Source: SAR202 cluster bacterium
GTDB lineage: Bacteria > Chloroflexota > Dehalococcoidia > Lucifugimonadales > JASMAO01
Assembly (NCBI GenBank): GCA_030754315.1
Contig: JASMAO010000190.1
Coordinates: forward strand, 1 to 6,713
DNA: 6,713 nucleotides
Reading direction: 5' to 3'
Every line of letters starts with the position of its first letter. The first letter of the stretch is position 1. The position numbers and the translations under genes were made by a program. The notes below the pieces were generated by a model. The model had not been told where the DNA came from and made no database searches. It saw only the letters and a program-made list of their open reading frames with translations. Shown one piece after another: positions 1-6,415 of this stretch.

Positions 1-883
1 GACCAGGGCGCATAAGATGAGAAAATCTTCCTTGTAGTTCAAGCCATTCAGTTACAGGTTTTTTTTCGCGAGGTTTCGAATTTAAAATCCATTGGCCGTC
101 ATCCACTTCATAAATAGGCCATACACACGTGTCAACAGCCACTTTACCTAATCGAATTCCGATCTCGGGCTCGGTTCTCCAGCCCCTTGGACAAGCAGCC
201 AAGACGTTGAGAAAGGATGGGCCTTCAGATTCAAGAGCTTTCTTCGTTTTTCGCATCAGATCTTTCCAAAGATGTGGTGACGCCTGAGCTGCGTATGGTA
301 TTCCATGATCTGCCACGATGGCAGTCATATCTTTTCGCGCTTGAGTTTTTCCAGCGACAGTTTCAGAAAAGGGGGATGTGGTGGTCCATGTACCTGGCAA
401 TGTCGCACTCGAGCGCTGTATGCCGGTGTTCATATAGGCCTCATTATTGAGACAAACGTATAGAAATCGGTGTCCTCGTTCAAGTGCACCACTCAAGGAT
501 TGCAGTCCTATATCATACGTTCCACCATCTCCGGCGAAAACTATAAAATTAGTTGGAGTAGTGTCGCTCATTACTCCTTTTTTTACTAAGCTGCGATATG
601 CTGCTTCAATCCCTGAAACCGTGGCCCCAGCATTGGCAAATAGACTGTGTATCCAAGGGTTTCGCCATGCCGTCATGGGATAAGGCGAGGTAGACACAGA
701 AAGGCATCCAGTGGCAGTAACAACAACGGTATTTGGTCCAGCTACGTTCAATATCTGCCTAACAGCAACCGATTCAACGCACCCCGGACACAAACTATGC
801 CCGGGAGCCAAAAGCTCCTGCTCCTGAGAAATTTCCCTAAGATTTAATTTCAACCTGGCTCTCTCCGGCTGACGGCCAAGCAT
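1..883 (-). CDS. porB: Pyruvate:ferredoxin oxidoreductase, beta (TPP-binding) subunit, 3' end cut by window edge
   Basis: This is the thiamine-diphosphate subunit of a four-subunit 2-oxoacid:ferredoxin oxidoreductase, the site of pyruvate decarboxylation in the cytoplasm. I translated it by hand: the frame is open from the ATG at 883-881 to base 1 without a stop (294 residues). The family is roughly 290-310 residues, so only a short C-terminal tail is missing. The Fe-S cysteines expected in PorB are present: C32 and C35 (CPGC), C60 (ATGC) and C231 (AACPRGW). The TPP/Mg motif begins GDGGTYDIG (118-126) and ends at N146-N147, followed by EAYMNTGIQRS (148-158), which is typical of the pyruvate-type enzymes rather than the branched-chain ones. 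The C-terminus WLELQGRFSHL also fits. The start shares one base with the porA stop (TGATG), and AGGA lies eight bases upstream. Family assignment is firm; pyruvate as substrate is likely but inferred from motifs. Confidence 0.93.
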   Translation of the reverse strand, partial: MLGRQPERARLKLNLREISQEQELLAPGHSLCPGCVESVAVRQILNVAGPNTVVVTATGCLSVSTSPYPMTAWRNPWIHSLFANAGATVSGIEAAYRSLVKKGVMSDTTPTNFIVFAGDGGTYDIGLQSLSGALERGHRFLYVCLNNEAYMNTGIQRSSATLPGTWTTTSPFSETVAGKTQARKDMTAIVADHGIPYAAQASPHLWKDLMRKTKKALESEGPSFLNVLAACPRGWRTEPEIGIRLGKVAVDTCVWPIYEVDDGQWILNSKPREKKPVTEWLELQGRFSHLMRPG

Positions 884-2118
884 CAGGTTATTCCTAAATA
901 TTCTGTTTGATTCATGGACTCCCCCACTTTTAATTTTTCCTCAATGCGCTGAAAAGCCTCAATAATTTGTTTAGGATAAGTATCACGGCCCCCAATCCCA
1001 TGCACAAAACTTGCAAGCGGTAATATCACGCCGTGAGAATACAAAGCTGCACAGATATCTGTATAGAGTGGGCTATAGGGTGCACCTGGGGATAGCGCTC
1101 GATCCAATACTGCTACAGCTTTTTTCCCACCTAAAACTTCACAAATTCTGGTTGATGGAAAAGGCCGATAAGAGCGAATTTTCAATAGGCCTGCTTTAGT
1201 GCCATCGGATCGAAGACGATCTATTGCAACGCGGGCAGTTCCTGCAACTGATCCAATCACAACCATAACTAATTCCGCATCTTCCATTCTATACAGTTCG
1301 ACTGAATCTAAGGGACGCCCAGTAAGAAAGGCAAACTCCTCTCCGATGCTATCGATAACATCTTCAGCCCTGCTCATGGCCTCTATTCCTTGAAGCTTCA
1401 ACTCAAAGGCATGTTTCGGTGACACCAAAGGGCCAAAAGTTACCGGGTTCTCGATATCTAGCAACGCTGATTTGGGCGTATATTGACCGACGAATTTCTT
1501 CACTTCTTTATCAGGTAAAACATCCACCCTTTCGACGCTGTGAGTGACCGTATAGCCATCTTGCGAGCCCAATACTGGGAGAAGAACATCCGGGTGTTCT
1601 GCGATTCTCACAGCCGCCAGCGCATTGTCGTATGCTTCTTGGGGGTTTTCAGCATAAAGCTGGATCCATCCACTATCTCTAGCGCCCATAGTGTCAGTAT
1701 GATCGCCATGTATGTTGATTGGAGCGGACAGAGCGCGGTTTGCGCAATGAAGAACCACCGGTAATCTCAGGCCGGACACTGCATAAAGCACCTCCCACAT
1801 GTAGGCGAGTCCCTGGCTCGAAGAGGCGGTCTGAGAGCGTACACCAGCAGCGGTGGCTGCAAGGCATGCGCTCAACGCTGAATGTTCACTCTCAACTGCA
1901 ACGAACTCTGTGTCGACTTCCCCATTTGCTACGAGTTCACTGAACTTTTCTACAACAAGCGTCGAGGGGGTAATTGGGTAGCAAGCAACCACATCCGGAT
2001 TGGTTTGGCGCATTGCCTCTGCCACTGCGAAACCTCCGCTGAGGCTTTTGGCGGTACTTTTTACAGTTCCGATGGCATCTTTCATTTCAATAGTTGAATC
2101 TGAGGGCAGAGGTTTCAT
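883..2118 (-). CDS. porA: Pyruvate:ferredoxin oxidoreductase, alpha subunit
   Basis: This is the alpha subunit of the Por complex, which forms much of the substrate pocket and with PorB converts pyruvate, CoA and oxidised ferredoxin to acetyl-CoA, CO2 and reduced ferredoxin. The 411-residue protein carries the family signatures in order: GGFAVAEAM near residue 28, YPITPST at 47-53 (the Thr-Pro region expected to contact the substrate carboxylate), VESEHSAL at 75-82, ASSSQGL at 98-104, NRALSAPINIHGDHTDTMG at 127-145 and ARDSGW at 146-151. The last two are close to the pyruvate-type consensus. A C-terminal transketolase-like domain follows, with RSYRPFP in the expected place. The ATG at 2118-2116 overlaps the porD stop (ATGA), and GGTGA lies six bases upstream. 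There are about 25 residues before the conserved core, so the internal ATG at codon 12 is an alternative start with less support. Confidence 0.96.
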   Translation of the reverse strand: MKPLPSDSTIEMKDAIGTVKSTAKSLSGGFAVAEAMRQTNPDVVACYPITPSTLVVEKFSELVANGEVDTEFVAVESEHSALSACLAATAAGVRSQTASSSQGLAYMWEVLYAVSGLRLPVVLHCANRALSAPINIHGDHTDTMGARDSGWIQLYAENPQEAYDNALAAVRIAEHPDVLLPVLGSQDGYTVTHSVERVDVLPDKEVKKFVGQYTPKSALLDIENPVTFGPLVSPKHAFELKLQGIEAMSRAEDVIDSIGEEFAFLTGRPLDSVELYRMEDAELVMVVIGSVAGTARVAIDRLRSDGTKAGLLKIRSYRPFPSTRICEVLGGKKAVAVLDRALSPGAPYSPLYTDICAALYSHGVILPLASFVHGIGGRDTYPKQIIEAFQRIEEKLKVGESMNQTEYLGIT

Positions 2119-2432
2119 TGTTCGTCACCGGAGGTTCCATTGATATTCTGAAAGGTCAATTCTTCGATCATATCAATGCAGTTTGGCGGGCATTCTTCGG
2201 CACATATTCCACATCCTTTGCAGTGGACGAGGTCAAATTCGATGAATCTACCTTCTTTTGCCACAATAGCACTGTCGGGACAGTAAATCCAACAAATCAT
2301 ACAGTGAGTGCACCTTTCCATATCTATAACAGGACGCTTAACCCGCCAGTCACCGGTTTGTCGATCGGCCGTATTACCAGGGTTTGGGATAATCCCCCCC
2401 GGAGCAGCTATAAATTTTTTTTGGGGATTCAT
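2115..2432 (-). CDS. porD: Pyruvate:ferredoxin oxidoreductase, delta subunit (2x[4Fe-4S] ferredoxin-like)
   Basis: This is the electron-transfer subunit that passes electrons from the TPP/Fe-S site of PorB to external ferredoxin. The 105-residue protein shows the classical PorD layout. An N-terminal extension contains PGGIIPNPGN and TGDWR (27-30 around the Asp-Trp-Arg). It is followed by two complete cluster motifs: C41-x2-C44-x2-C47-x3-C51-P and C71-x2-C74-x2-C77-x3-C81-P. The C-terminal tail is short. The spacing predicts two [4Fe-4S] clusters. The ATG at 2432 has GGAG seven bases upstream. The gap to the end of porG is 45 bases and the 3' end overlaps porA by four bases, so translation is probably coupled to porA. 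The N-terminal TGDWR..RP segment and the flanking subunits make this PorD rather than a free ferredoxin. Confidence 0.96.
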   Translation of the reverse strand: MNPQKKFIAAPGGIIPNPGNTADRQTGDWRVKRPVIDMERCTHCMICWIYCPDSAIVAKEGRFIEFDLVHCKGCGICAEECPPNCIDMIEELTFQNINGTSGDEQ

Positions 2433-2477
2433 TAACTATCTCCATTAGTTTTTAGAATCACATACCTCAAAACCTGA

Positions 2478-3098
2478 CTACAATTGAACAGATGAAAAGG
2501 CTTGCTCAAAAGCGGTCTTGTTTGCTTCAACAATGTGCTGAGGGAATCGCATGCTAAGCCGACGTACGATAACATTTAAACATGTGTCTTTGCCCACGAT
2601 AGGGGTGGCGCTCAATAATCCTCCCAGCATAGCCGTATTTGGGATGTTTCGCTTTAAAGTGTTCATTGCAATTGAGGTAGCATCTACTGTAGCAACGAGG
2701 TGATTTTTTAATCTCTGTTGAGGTGCAATTTCAGAAGGGCTTTTCGGCGAATTAATTATCACAACTCCTCCATTGCTTAGGCCATGGTAAACGTCAATGG
2801 ATGGCAGTAAAGTGGGATCTAACACGACTACTACTGAAGGCTCTGAAACGGGGCAATGAAGATCAATGGGCTCGTCGCTGATACGAGTGTATGCCCTTAC
2901 AGGAGCTCCTGTTCGCTCAGCTCCAAATTCGGGAAATGCTTGGAAGTATCTCCCCTCATCTAATGCCGTTTCCGCCATTATCTCTCCGGCCGTCACGACA
3001 CCTTGTCCACCCCTGCCATGCCATCTAATTTCGGCGAGGCCATTTTGTTCTACCATCGAACACTTTTTAATATCGTTAACTGTGTGCTGTCGTATCAA
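2478..3098 (-). CDS. porG: Pyruvate:ferredoxin oxidoreductase, gamma subunit
   Basis: This is the gamma subunit of the Por complex, thought in this family to help bind CoA and hold the complex together. The hallmark nucleotide-fold motif WHGRGGQG is at residues 26-33 (numbered from the first possible start). It is followed by AFPEFGAERTGAPVRAYTRISD (from residue 54), which matches the pyruvate-type gamma consensus well. LDPTLL and an NTAMLGG stretch near the C-terminus also fit. The longest reading frame begins with TTG at 3098 and gives 206 residues. The ATG at 3056-3054 (codon 15) gives 192 residues, the usual family size, and starts eight residues before EIRWHGRGGQG. Neither start has a strong Shine-Dalgarno site, so I prefer the ATG on family length. 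It lies 9 or 51 bases after the DUF1667 gene, in the same operon. Confidence 0.94.
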   Translation of the reverse strand: MIRQHTVNDIKKCSMVEQNGLAEIRWHGRGGQGVVTAGEIMAETALDEGRYFQAFPEFGAERTGAPVRAYTRISDEPIDLHCPVSEPSVVVVLDPTLLPSIDVYHGLSNGGVVIINSPKSPSEIAPQQRLKNHLVATVDATSIAMNTLKRNIPNTAMLGGLLSATPIVGKDTCLNVIVRRLSMRFPQHIVEANKTAFEQAFSSVQL

Positions 3099-3107
3099 TG
3101 GAAACGC

Positions 3108-3467
3108 TCAATCTGAATTACTTGTAGCTATAATATTCACTCCTGTCCCTAGAACATCCGCTACAATAACATCACCAGCGTTCACCGGCCCTTTTGCTTG
3201 AACAACAGCTAGAGTATCCATGATATCTAGAACCAGATGTTTGGGCACCGGTTCAGCTGTTTTGACACTCACTAAAGGATTTTTGCCCGTTTCCGTAGGC
3301 ACCGTCGTGGTAACTACCCTTTTTGGATCGAATATCTCATCAGAGATATATCCCCAGGCCAGTTTACATTGGGCCCTGTCGATACTGATCAATTCTTTTT
3401 CATCCCATTTCGCGTCTATTAGACAACTTGTGGGACACACCGTACAAACAATATTCCCTTCGTTCAA
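3108..3467 (-). CDS. DUF1667-family small cysteine (probable Fe-S) protein
   Basis: This 119-residue protein matches the DUF1667 pattern. A CxxCPxxC motif at the extreme N-terminus (C8, C11, C15) is followed by a fourth cysteine (C34), then WGYISDEIFDPKRVVTTTV (38-56) and a VKTAEPVPK segment (about 68-76). The four cysteines suggest a metal or Fe-S centre, but that is inferred. The family has no firmly established activity. It is typically found beside a GlpA-like oxidoreductase and an FAD/NAD(P) oxidoreductase, as here, so it probably acts as the small electron-transfer subunit of that complex. The start is TTG at 3467-3465, and the only later Met is far inside the domain. This TTG has an excellent Shine-Dalgarno sequence (GGAGGT, six bases away), and its last two bases are shared with the TGA stop of the upstream gene (TTGA), giving a four-base overlap. 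The start is therefore well supported. Confidence 0.9.
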   Translation of the reverse strand: MNEGNIVCTVCPTSCLIDAKWDEKELISIDRAQCKLAWGYISDEIFDPKRVVTTTVPTETGKNPLVSVKTAEPVPKHLVLDIMDTLAVVQAKGPVNAGDVIVADVLGTGVNIIATSNSD

Positions 3468-4708
3468 TCTGCTACCTCCACTGTTAGCGAATCTAGACTT
3501 CTTTGGAAACGATCTGATCTTACGCGCATTCTAATCATCGCTGCTGGTGCCAATTCAATTTGTCGCATTCTTCGAATCACTTTTTCTCCCTGCTTAAAAA
3601 CAATATAGCGATCCGCCTCCGGGCTTTTAACTCTCATCGAAAAATCTACCGGCTCATTTCCGGACACTTCATGGGGTATGACATACCGTATACCCTGACC
3701 GGGAAGTACTTTAATACTCGGTGACGGTAGTTTGCCAGCACCCGCGAAAAAAGCTGCACTACGCCCGGCTTTCTCTGATTCCATTGATGCATAATCTACA
3801 AGATCATGCACTTGTAGAGCATTCCCACCGCAAAAAATACCAGGTATCGATGTTTGGAAATGATCATCTACGATAGGGCCCGCCGTAACGGGGCTGAGTT
3901 TTATTCCTGCTTTTTTTGCTAATTCATTTTCTGGAATAAGCCCGACCGATAACAGTAATGTATCGCACTTCACAAACCTTTTGGTTCCGCGGACTATCCC
4001 TCCACGAGGACCAATTTTGGCGAGGGTAATCCCTTCGACCCGATCTATTCCATGTATATCCACAACCGTGGTACTTAAATAGAGTGGAATTTCGAAATCT
4101 TCTAAACATTGGACTATATTTCTGGCTAATCCACTGGGGTAGGGAAGGATCTCTGCAACACACTCGACCTCCACACCTTCGAGAGTCAAGCGACGAGCCA
4201 TGATAAGACCGATATCGCCCGATCCGAGTATAACTACTTTACGACCGACGGATAAGTTTCTGATATTCATGTATTCTTGCACCACACCGGCAGTAAACAC
4301 ACCGGCGGGTCGTGTTCCAGGAATCCTGATTGCTCCCCGTGTGCGTTCTCTACAGCCAGTGCAAAGAACAATGGCGCCTGCCTTGACTCGAATTAGCCCA
4401 TCACTGGAACAAATGACTAACTCACGATCTGATGAAATGTCCATGACCATCGTGTCAAGTTTGACATTTACTCCGGTGTTGGTGAGCCTGTTGATAAAAA
4501 TTTGAGCGTATTCAGGGCCTGTGAAGGCTTCTCCCATTAGTTTAGTGCCAAAACCATCATGAATACATTGATTAAGAATGCCACCCATTCTCTCCCCTCT
4601 TTCTATAAGGAGAACGTGTTCTGCGCCAGATTCCTTGGCGGACAATGCAGCTGCTAAACCCGCCGGCCCCCCACCTACAACAGCGACATCTACTTGCTCA
4701 GTCCTCAT
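3464..4708 (-). CDS. FAD/NAD(P)-dependent oxidoreductase (Pyr_redox family), partner of the GlpA-like protein
   Basis: This 414-residue flavoprotein has two dinucleotide folds. The FAD site is VVGGGPAGLAAA at 10-21, with E36 at the end of the second strand. A second, probably NAD(P)-binding, site is VVILGSGDIGLIMARR at 158-173. The second FAD contact is TSIPGIFCGGN at 286-296. GGILNQCIHDGFG (42-54) and FTGPEYA (62-68) are typical of the oxidoreductases that travel with GlpA-like and DUF1667 proteins. LCTGCRERTRG (115-125) contains a Cys-x2-Cys pair whose redox role is unknown. A beta-rich C-terminal domain follows from about 330. It probably moves electrons between the dehydrogenase flavin and a nicotinamide or Fe-S carrier. 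The ATG at 4708 lies inside the end of the upstream gene (11-base overlap), with GAGG and AAGG just upstream. Similar proteins occur as subunits of HCN synthase and opine or proline dehydrogenases, so the substrate stays open. Confidence 0.92.
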   Translation of the reverse strand: MRTEQVDVAVVGGGPAGLAAALSAKESGAEHVLLIERGERMGGILNQCIHDGFGTKLMGEAFTGPEYAQIFINRLTNTGVNVKLDTMVMDISSDRELVICSSDGLIRVKAGAIVLCTGCRERTRGAIRIPGTRPAGVFTAGVVQEYMNIRNLSVGRKVVILGSGDIGLIMARRLTLEGVEVECVAEILPYPSGLARNIVQCLEDFEIPLYLSTTVVDIHGIDRVEGITLAKIGPRGGIVRGTKRFVKCDTLLLSVGLIPENELAKKAGIKLSPVTAGPIVDDHFQTSIPGIFCGGNALQVHDLVDYASMESEKAGRSAAFFAGAGKLPSPSIKVLPGQGIRYVIPHEVSGNEPVDFSMRVKSPEADRYIVFKQGEKVIRRMRQIELAPAAMIRMRVRSDRFQRSLDSLTVEVAD

Positions 4709-6179
4709 GTTGCCTTGCCTCTTTGGTCGATCCTATAAATAGCTCTGACCCTCGTCCCTTGAGAGTGATTTTCCTTGAAGGAACCTTGAATTCACCCGTC
4801 ATTATTTCCACTATACGGGTGGAACAAAATCCTCCTTGGCATCTCCCCATCATGGCCCGAGACCGGTACTTTATCCCGCTTAGGGTTTGAACCCCTAACG
4901 GGTTCTGAATCGCCTCAACTATTTCCTTCCTTGTAACCATCTCGCACCGGCATACTATCTGACCGTAGCTGGCGTCTTCATTGATCAAATCCTGCCGGCA
5001 ATCAAAAGATCGCTCTCGAAACGGGAGGGATCTCTTTTTTTCTGAAACAAAACTCGACCTAGCCTGAAGGCCTAGTTTTTCCTCAACCCATAGGCTAACC
5101 TTTTCTGCAATTGCTGGTGCTGCTGTCAATCCGGGTGATTCAATACCGACAAGATTCATCATCCCGGGAACCTCCAAGGCTTCCTCTATAATAAAATCGC
5201 CAAAACCACCAACTGAGGAGCTTACGGTTTTTGGCCGAATCCCTGCATAAGAAGTTATCACATCGCGGGGGTCAAGGGCTGGCAGCAATTCCTGGGCCTC
5301 TCGCAGTAGTTTAGTCACGGTCGCTCCACTTGTCCCATCACTTCTCTTGTGCTTTACGTACTCGGCGCTCGGCCCAAGAAGAATGTTGCCATCGATCGTG
5401 GGCGTTATGTGCACCCCCAACCCCGATCCTCCTTTCGGAGGTACAGGATAAACCATGCTAGTTAATAAATTGCTTTTCGCATTGTCGATAATTACATATT
5501 CGCCTCTGCAAGGCCACACTTTGTACCTACGAACACCCGCAAGTCTTGCGACTTGGTCAGAGTAAAGACCTGCTGAATTAATAATCAGCTTGCTTTGAAT
5601 AGAATCCCCGCCCATACCGATTTGGAAACCGCCCATTACCCCTGAAATTTTCTTCACCTCTTTATTCAGCAAAATATCAGCCCCATTCAATGCCGCGGAC
5701 TCCGCCAAGGCTATTGTCAAGGTGTACGGGCATGTAATGGCGGCAGTGGGTGCGTGCAGAGCAGCGATCCCTCTGACATTTGGTTCCCTAAGGTTGACCT
5801 CATCCTCCCCAATAATTGCCAGTTCAGGGACGCCGTTGGCATCTCCAATTTCCTTCAATTTTCGTAAATCGGGTATCTCTTCCTTTGTTAGAGCAACAAC
5901 CAACTTACCTACCCTTTTAAAAGGAACACCAAGTTCTTCACAAAGTGATTCGAAATGCTTCGCTCCGGCAACGTTTAATTCGGCTTTTACAGAGCCCGTC
6001 GGTACATTGAAACCAGTGTGCACAACACCGCTGTTTTTTCCGCTAGTACCTCTCGACACATCGCTATTTTTCTCTATTAGGGCCACGTTGAGATCATATC
6101 GTGTAAGTTGACGTGTTATAGCAGTCCCAACCACACCACCACCAATTACAATGACATCATACTGATCTTTGTTTCCCAT
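4698..6179 (-). CDS. GlpA-like/DAO-family FAD-dependent dehydrogenase with C-terminal BFD-like [2Fe-2S] domain
   Basis: This is the first gene of the operon and the likely catalytic dehydrogenase. The 493-residue protein opens with a DAO-type FAD fold: VIVIGGGVVG (9-18), E36 closing the second strand, and GTSGKNSGVVHTGF (44-57), as in glycerol-3-phosphate dehydrogenase and L-2-hydroxyglutarate oxidase relatives. The FAD-closing motif GIESPGLTAAPA is at 345-356. A linker leads to a BFD-like [2Fe-2S] domain with C410-x-C412 and C447-x4-C452 (CRCE ... GRCQGGFC). The enzyme would oxidise a C-OH or C-N bond and pass electrons through the cluster to the neighbouring flavoprotein. Proteins of this layout are commonly labelled glycerol-3-phosphate dehydrogenase, but no glpK, glpF or glpR is visible, so 2-hydroxyacid or amino/imino acid substrates are equally possible. 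The ATG at 6179 starts directly before the FAD motif, but the Shine-Dalgarno site is weak. Confidence 0.92.
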   Translation of the reverse strand: MGNKDQYDVIVIGGGVVGTAITRQLTRYDLNVALIEKNSDVSRGTSGKNSGVVHTGFNVPTGSVKAELNVAGAKHFESLCEELGVPFKRVGKLVVALTKEEIPDLRKLKEIGDANGVPELAIIGEDEVNLREPNVRGIAALHAPTAAITCPYTLTIALAESAALNGADILLNKEVKKISGVMGGFQIGMGGDSIQSKLIINSAGLYSDQVARLAGVRRYKVWPCRGEYVIIDNAKSNLLTSMVYPVPPKGGSGLGVHITPTIDGNILLGPSAEYVKHKRSDGTSGATVTKLLREAQELLPALDPRDVITSYAGIRPKTVSSSVGGFGDFIIEEALEVPGMMNLVGIESPGLTAAPAIAEKVSLWVEEKLGLQARSSFVSEKKRSLPFRERSFDCRQDLINEDASYGQIVCRCEMVTRKEIVEAIQNPLGVQTLSGIKYRSRAMMGRCQGGFCSTRIVEIMTGEFKVPSRKITLKGRGSELFIGSTKEARQHED

Positions 6180-6215
6180 TATTTATTAGCTTTCATCCGA
6201 TTCATACTCCCACAG

Positions 6216-6243
6216 ATTTCAGGAATATATACGAGCCTGAAAT
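6216..6243. promoter_or_regulatory. Perfect inverted repeat, candidate operator or leader hairpin
   Basis: ATTTCAGG (6216-6223) and CCTGAAAT (6236-6243) are exact inverted copies, eight bases each, separated by 12 AT-rich bases. The repeat ends 37 bases before the first ATG of the operon. On the minus strand the spacer contains TATATT (6229-6224), which could serve as a -10 element, so a repressor bound here would cover the promoter. The arms could alternatively form a hairpin in the mRNA leader. There is no following U-tract, so a terminator is unlikely. The regulator is not in the window. Confidence 0.45.
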
Positions 6244-6300
6244 TCAATCGGCGTCCTACAAGCACCATATACTTCCAGATTTTCCCGGTTACTTTTACAT

Positions 6301-6306
6301 ACTATA
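6301..6306 (-). promoter_or_regulatory. Weak candidate -10 element (TATAGT)
   Basis: On the minus strand this hexamer reads TATAGT, one mismatch from TATAAT, and is followed downstream by an AT-rich stretch. The hexamer 17 bases upstream (TGTTTT) is a poor -35, so support is weak. It would give a leader of about 115 bases that includes the 6216-6243 inverted repeat. The alternative is the TATATT inside that repeat, which also lacks a good -35. Confidence 0.2.
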
Positions 6307-6364
6307 ACCACTCCCAATGGCTTAAAACAGCTAACCACATGAGAGCTATATGAGGTCTTGGACT

Positions 6365-6375
6365 AGTTAATAACT
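6365..6375. repeat. Short palindrome AGTTAATAACT
   Basis: Five-base arms AGTTA/TAACT surround a single central base. It shares the GTTAA core with the palindrome at 6405-6414, about 40 bases away. It could be a protein-binding half-site pair, possibly for a recombinase given the adjoining tRNA-like sequence. A chance palindrome in AT-rich DNA is also quite possible. Confidence 0.3.
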
Positions 6376-6404
6376 CACGCATTAGAAATGTTATGTGGTG
6401 TCGG

Positions 6405-6414
6405 CTGTTAACAG
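6405..6414. repeat. Perfect palindrome CTGTTAACAG next to the tRNA-like sequence
   Basis: A ten-base perfect palindrome ends one base before the anticodon stem of the tRNA-Asn-like half. CTGTTAA occurs again as the anticodon loop at 6421-6427, so the two copies form a 16-base-period direct repeat. The sequence stands where a D-arm would be in an intact tRNA but leaves a loop of only about two bases, so it is not a D-arm. Confidence 0.35.
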
Positions 6415-6415
6415 A

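Noticed and set aside
217..847. Three plus-strand open frames (217-450, 447-683, 647-847)
   Set aside because: They lie antisense to porB, which is open across the whole region with all family motifs; their translations show no domain pattern.
1..883. Disrupted or frameshifted beta subunit because no closed reading frame is present
   Set aside because: Manual translation shows a single uninterrupted frame from ATG 883 to base 1; it simply lacks a stop because the window ends.
2094..2435. Plus-strand 113-codon open frame
   Set aside because: It is the exact antisense shadow of porD, whose two ferredoxin cluster motifs prove the minus-strand reading.
5722..6111. Plus-strand 129-codon open frame
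   Set aside because: It is antisense to the N-terminal half of the GlpA-like dehydrogenase and has no recognisable motif or ribosome site.
6216..6243. Inverted repeat as a transcription terminator
   Set aside because: No T-tract follows on either strand, the arms are AT-rich and the loop is 12 bases.
6108..6353. Plus-strand 81-codon open frame reaching into the intergenic region, somewhat hydrophobic
   Set aside because: It begins inside the dehydrogenase gene on the opposite strand and has no clear ribosome site; its composition looks like translated AT-rich noncoding DNA.
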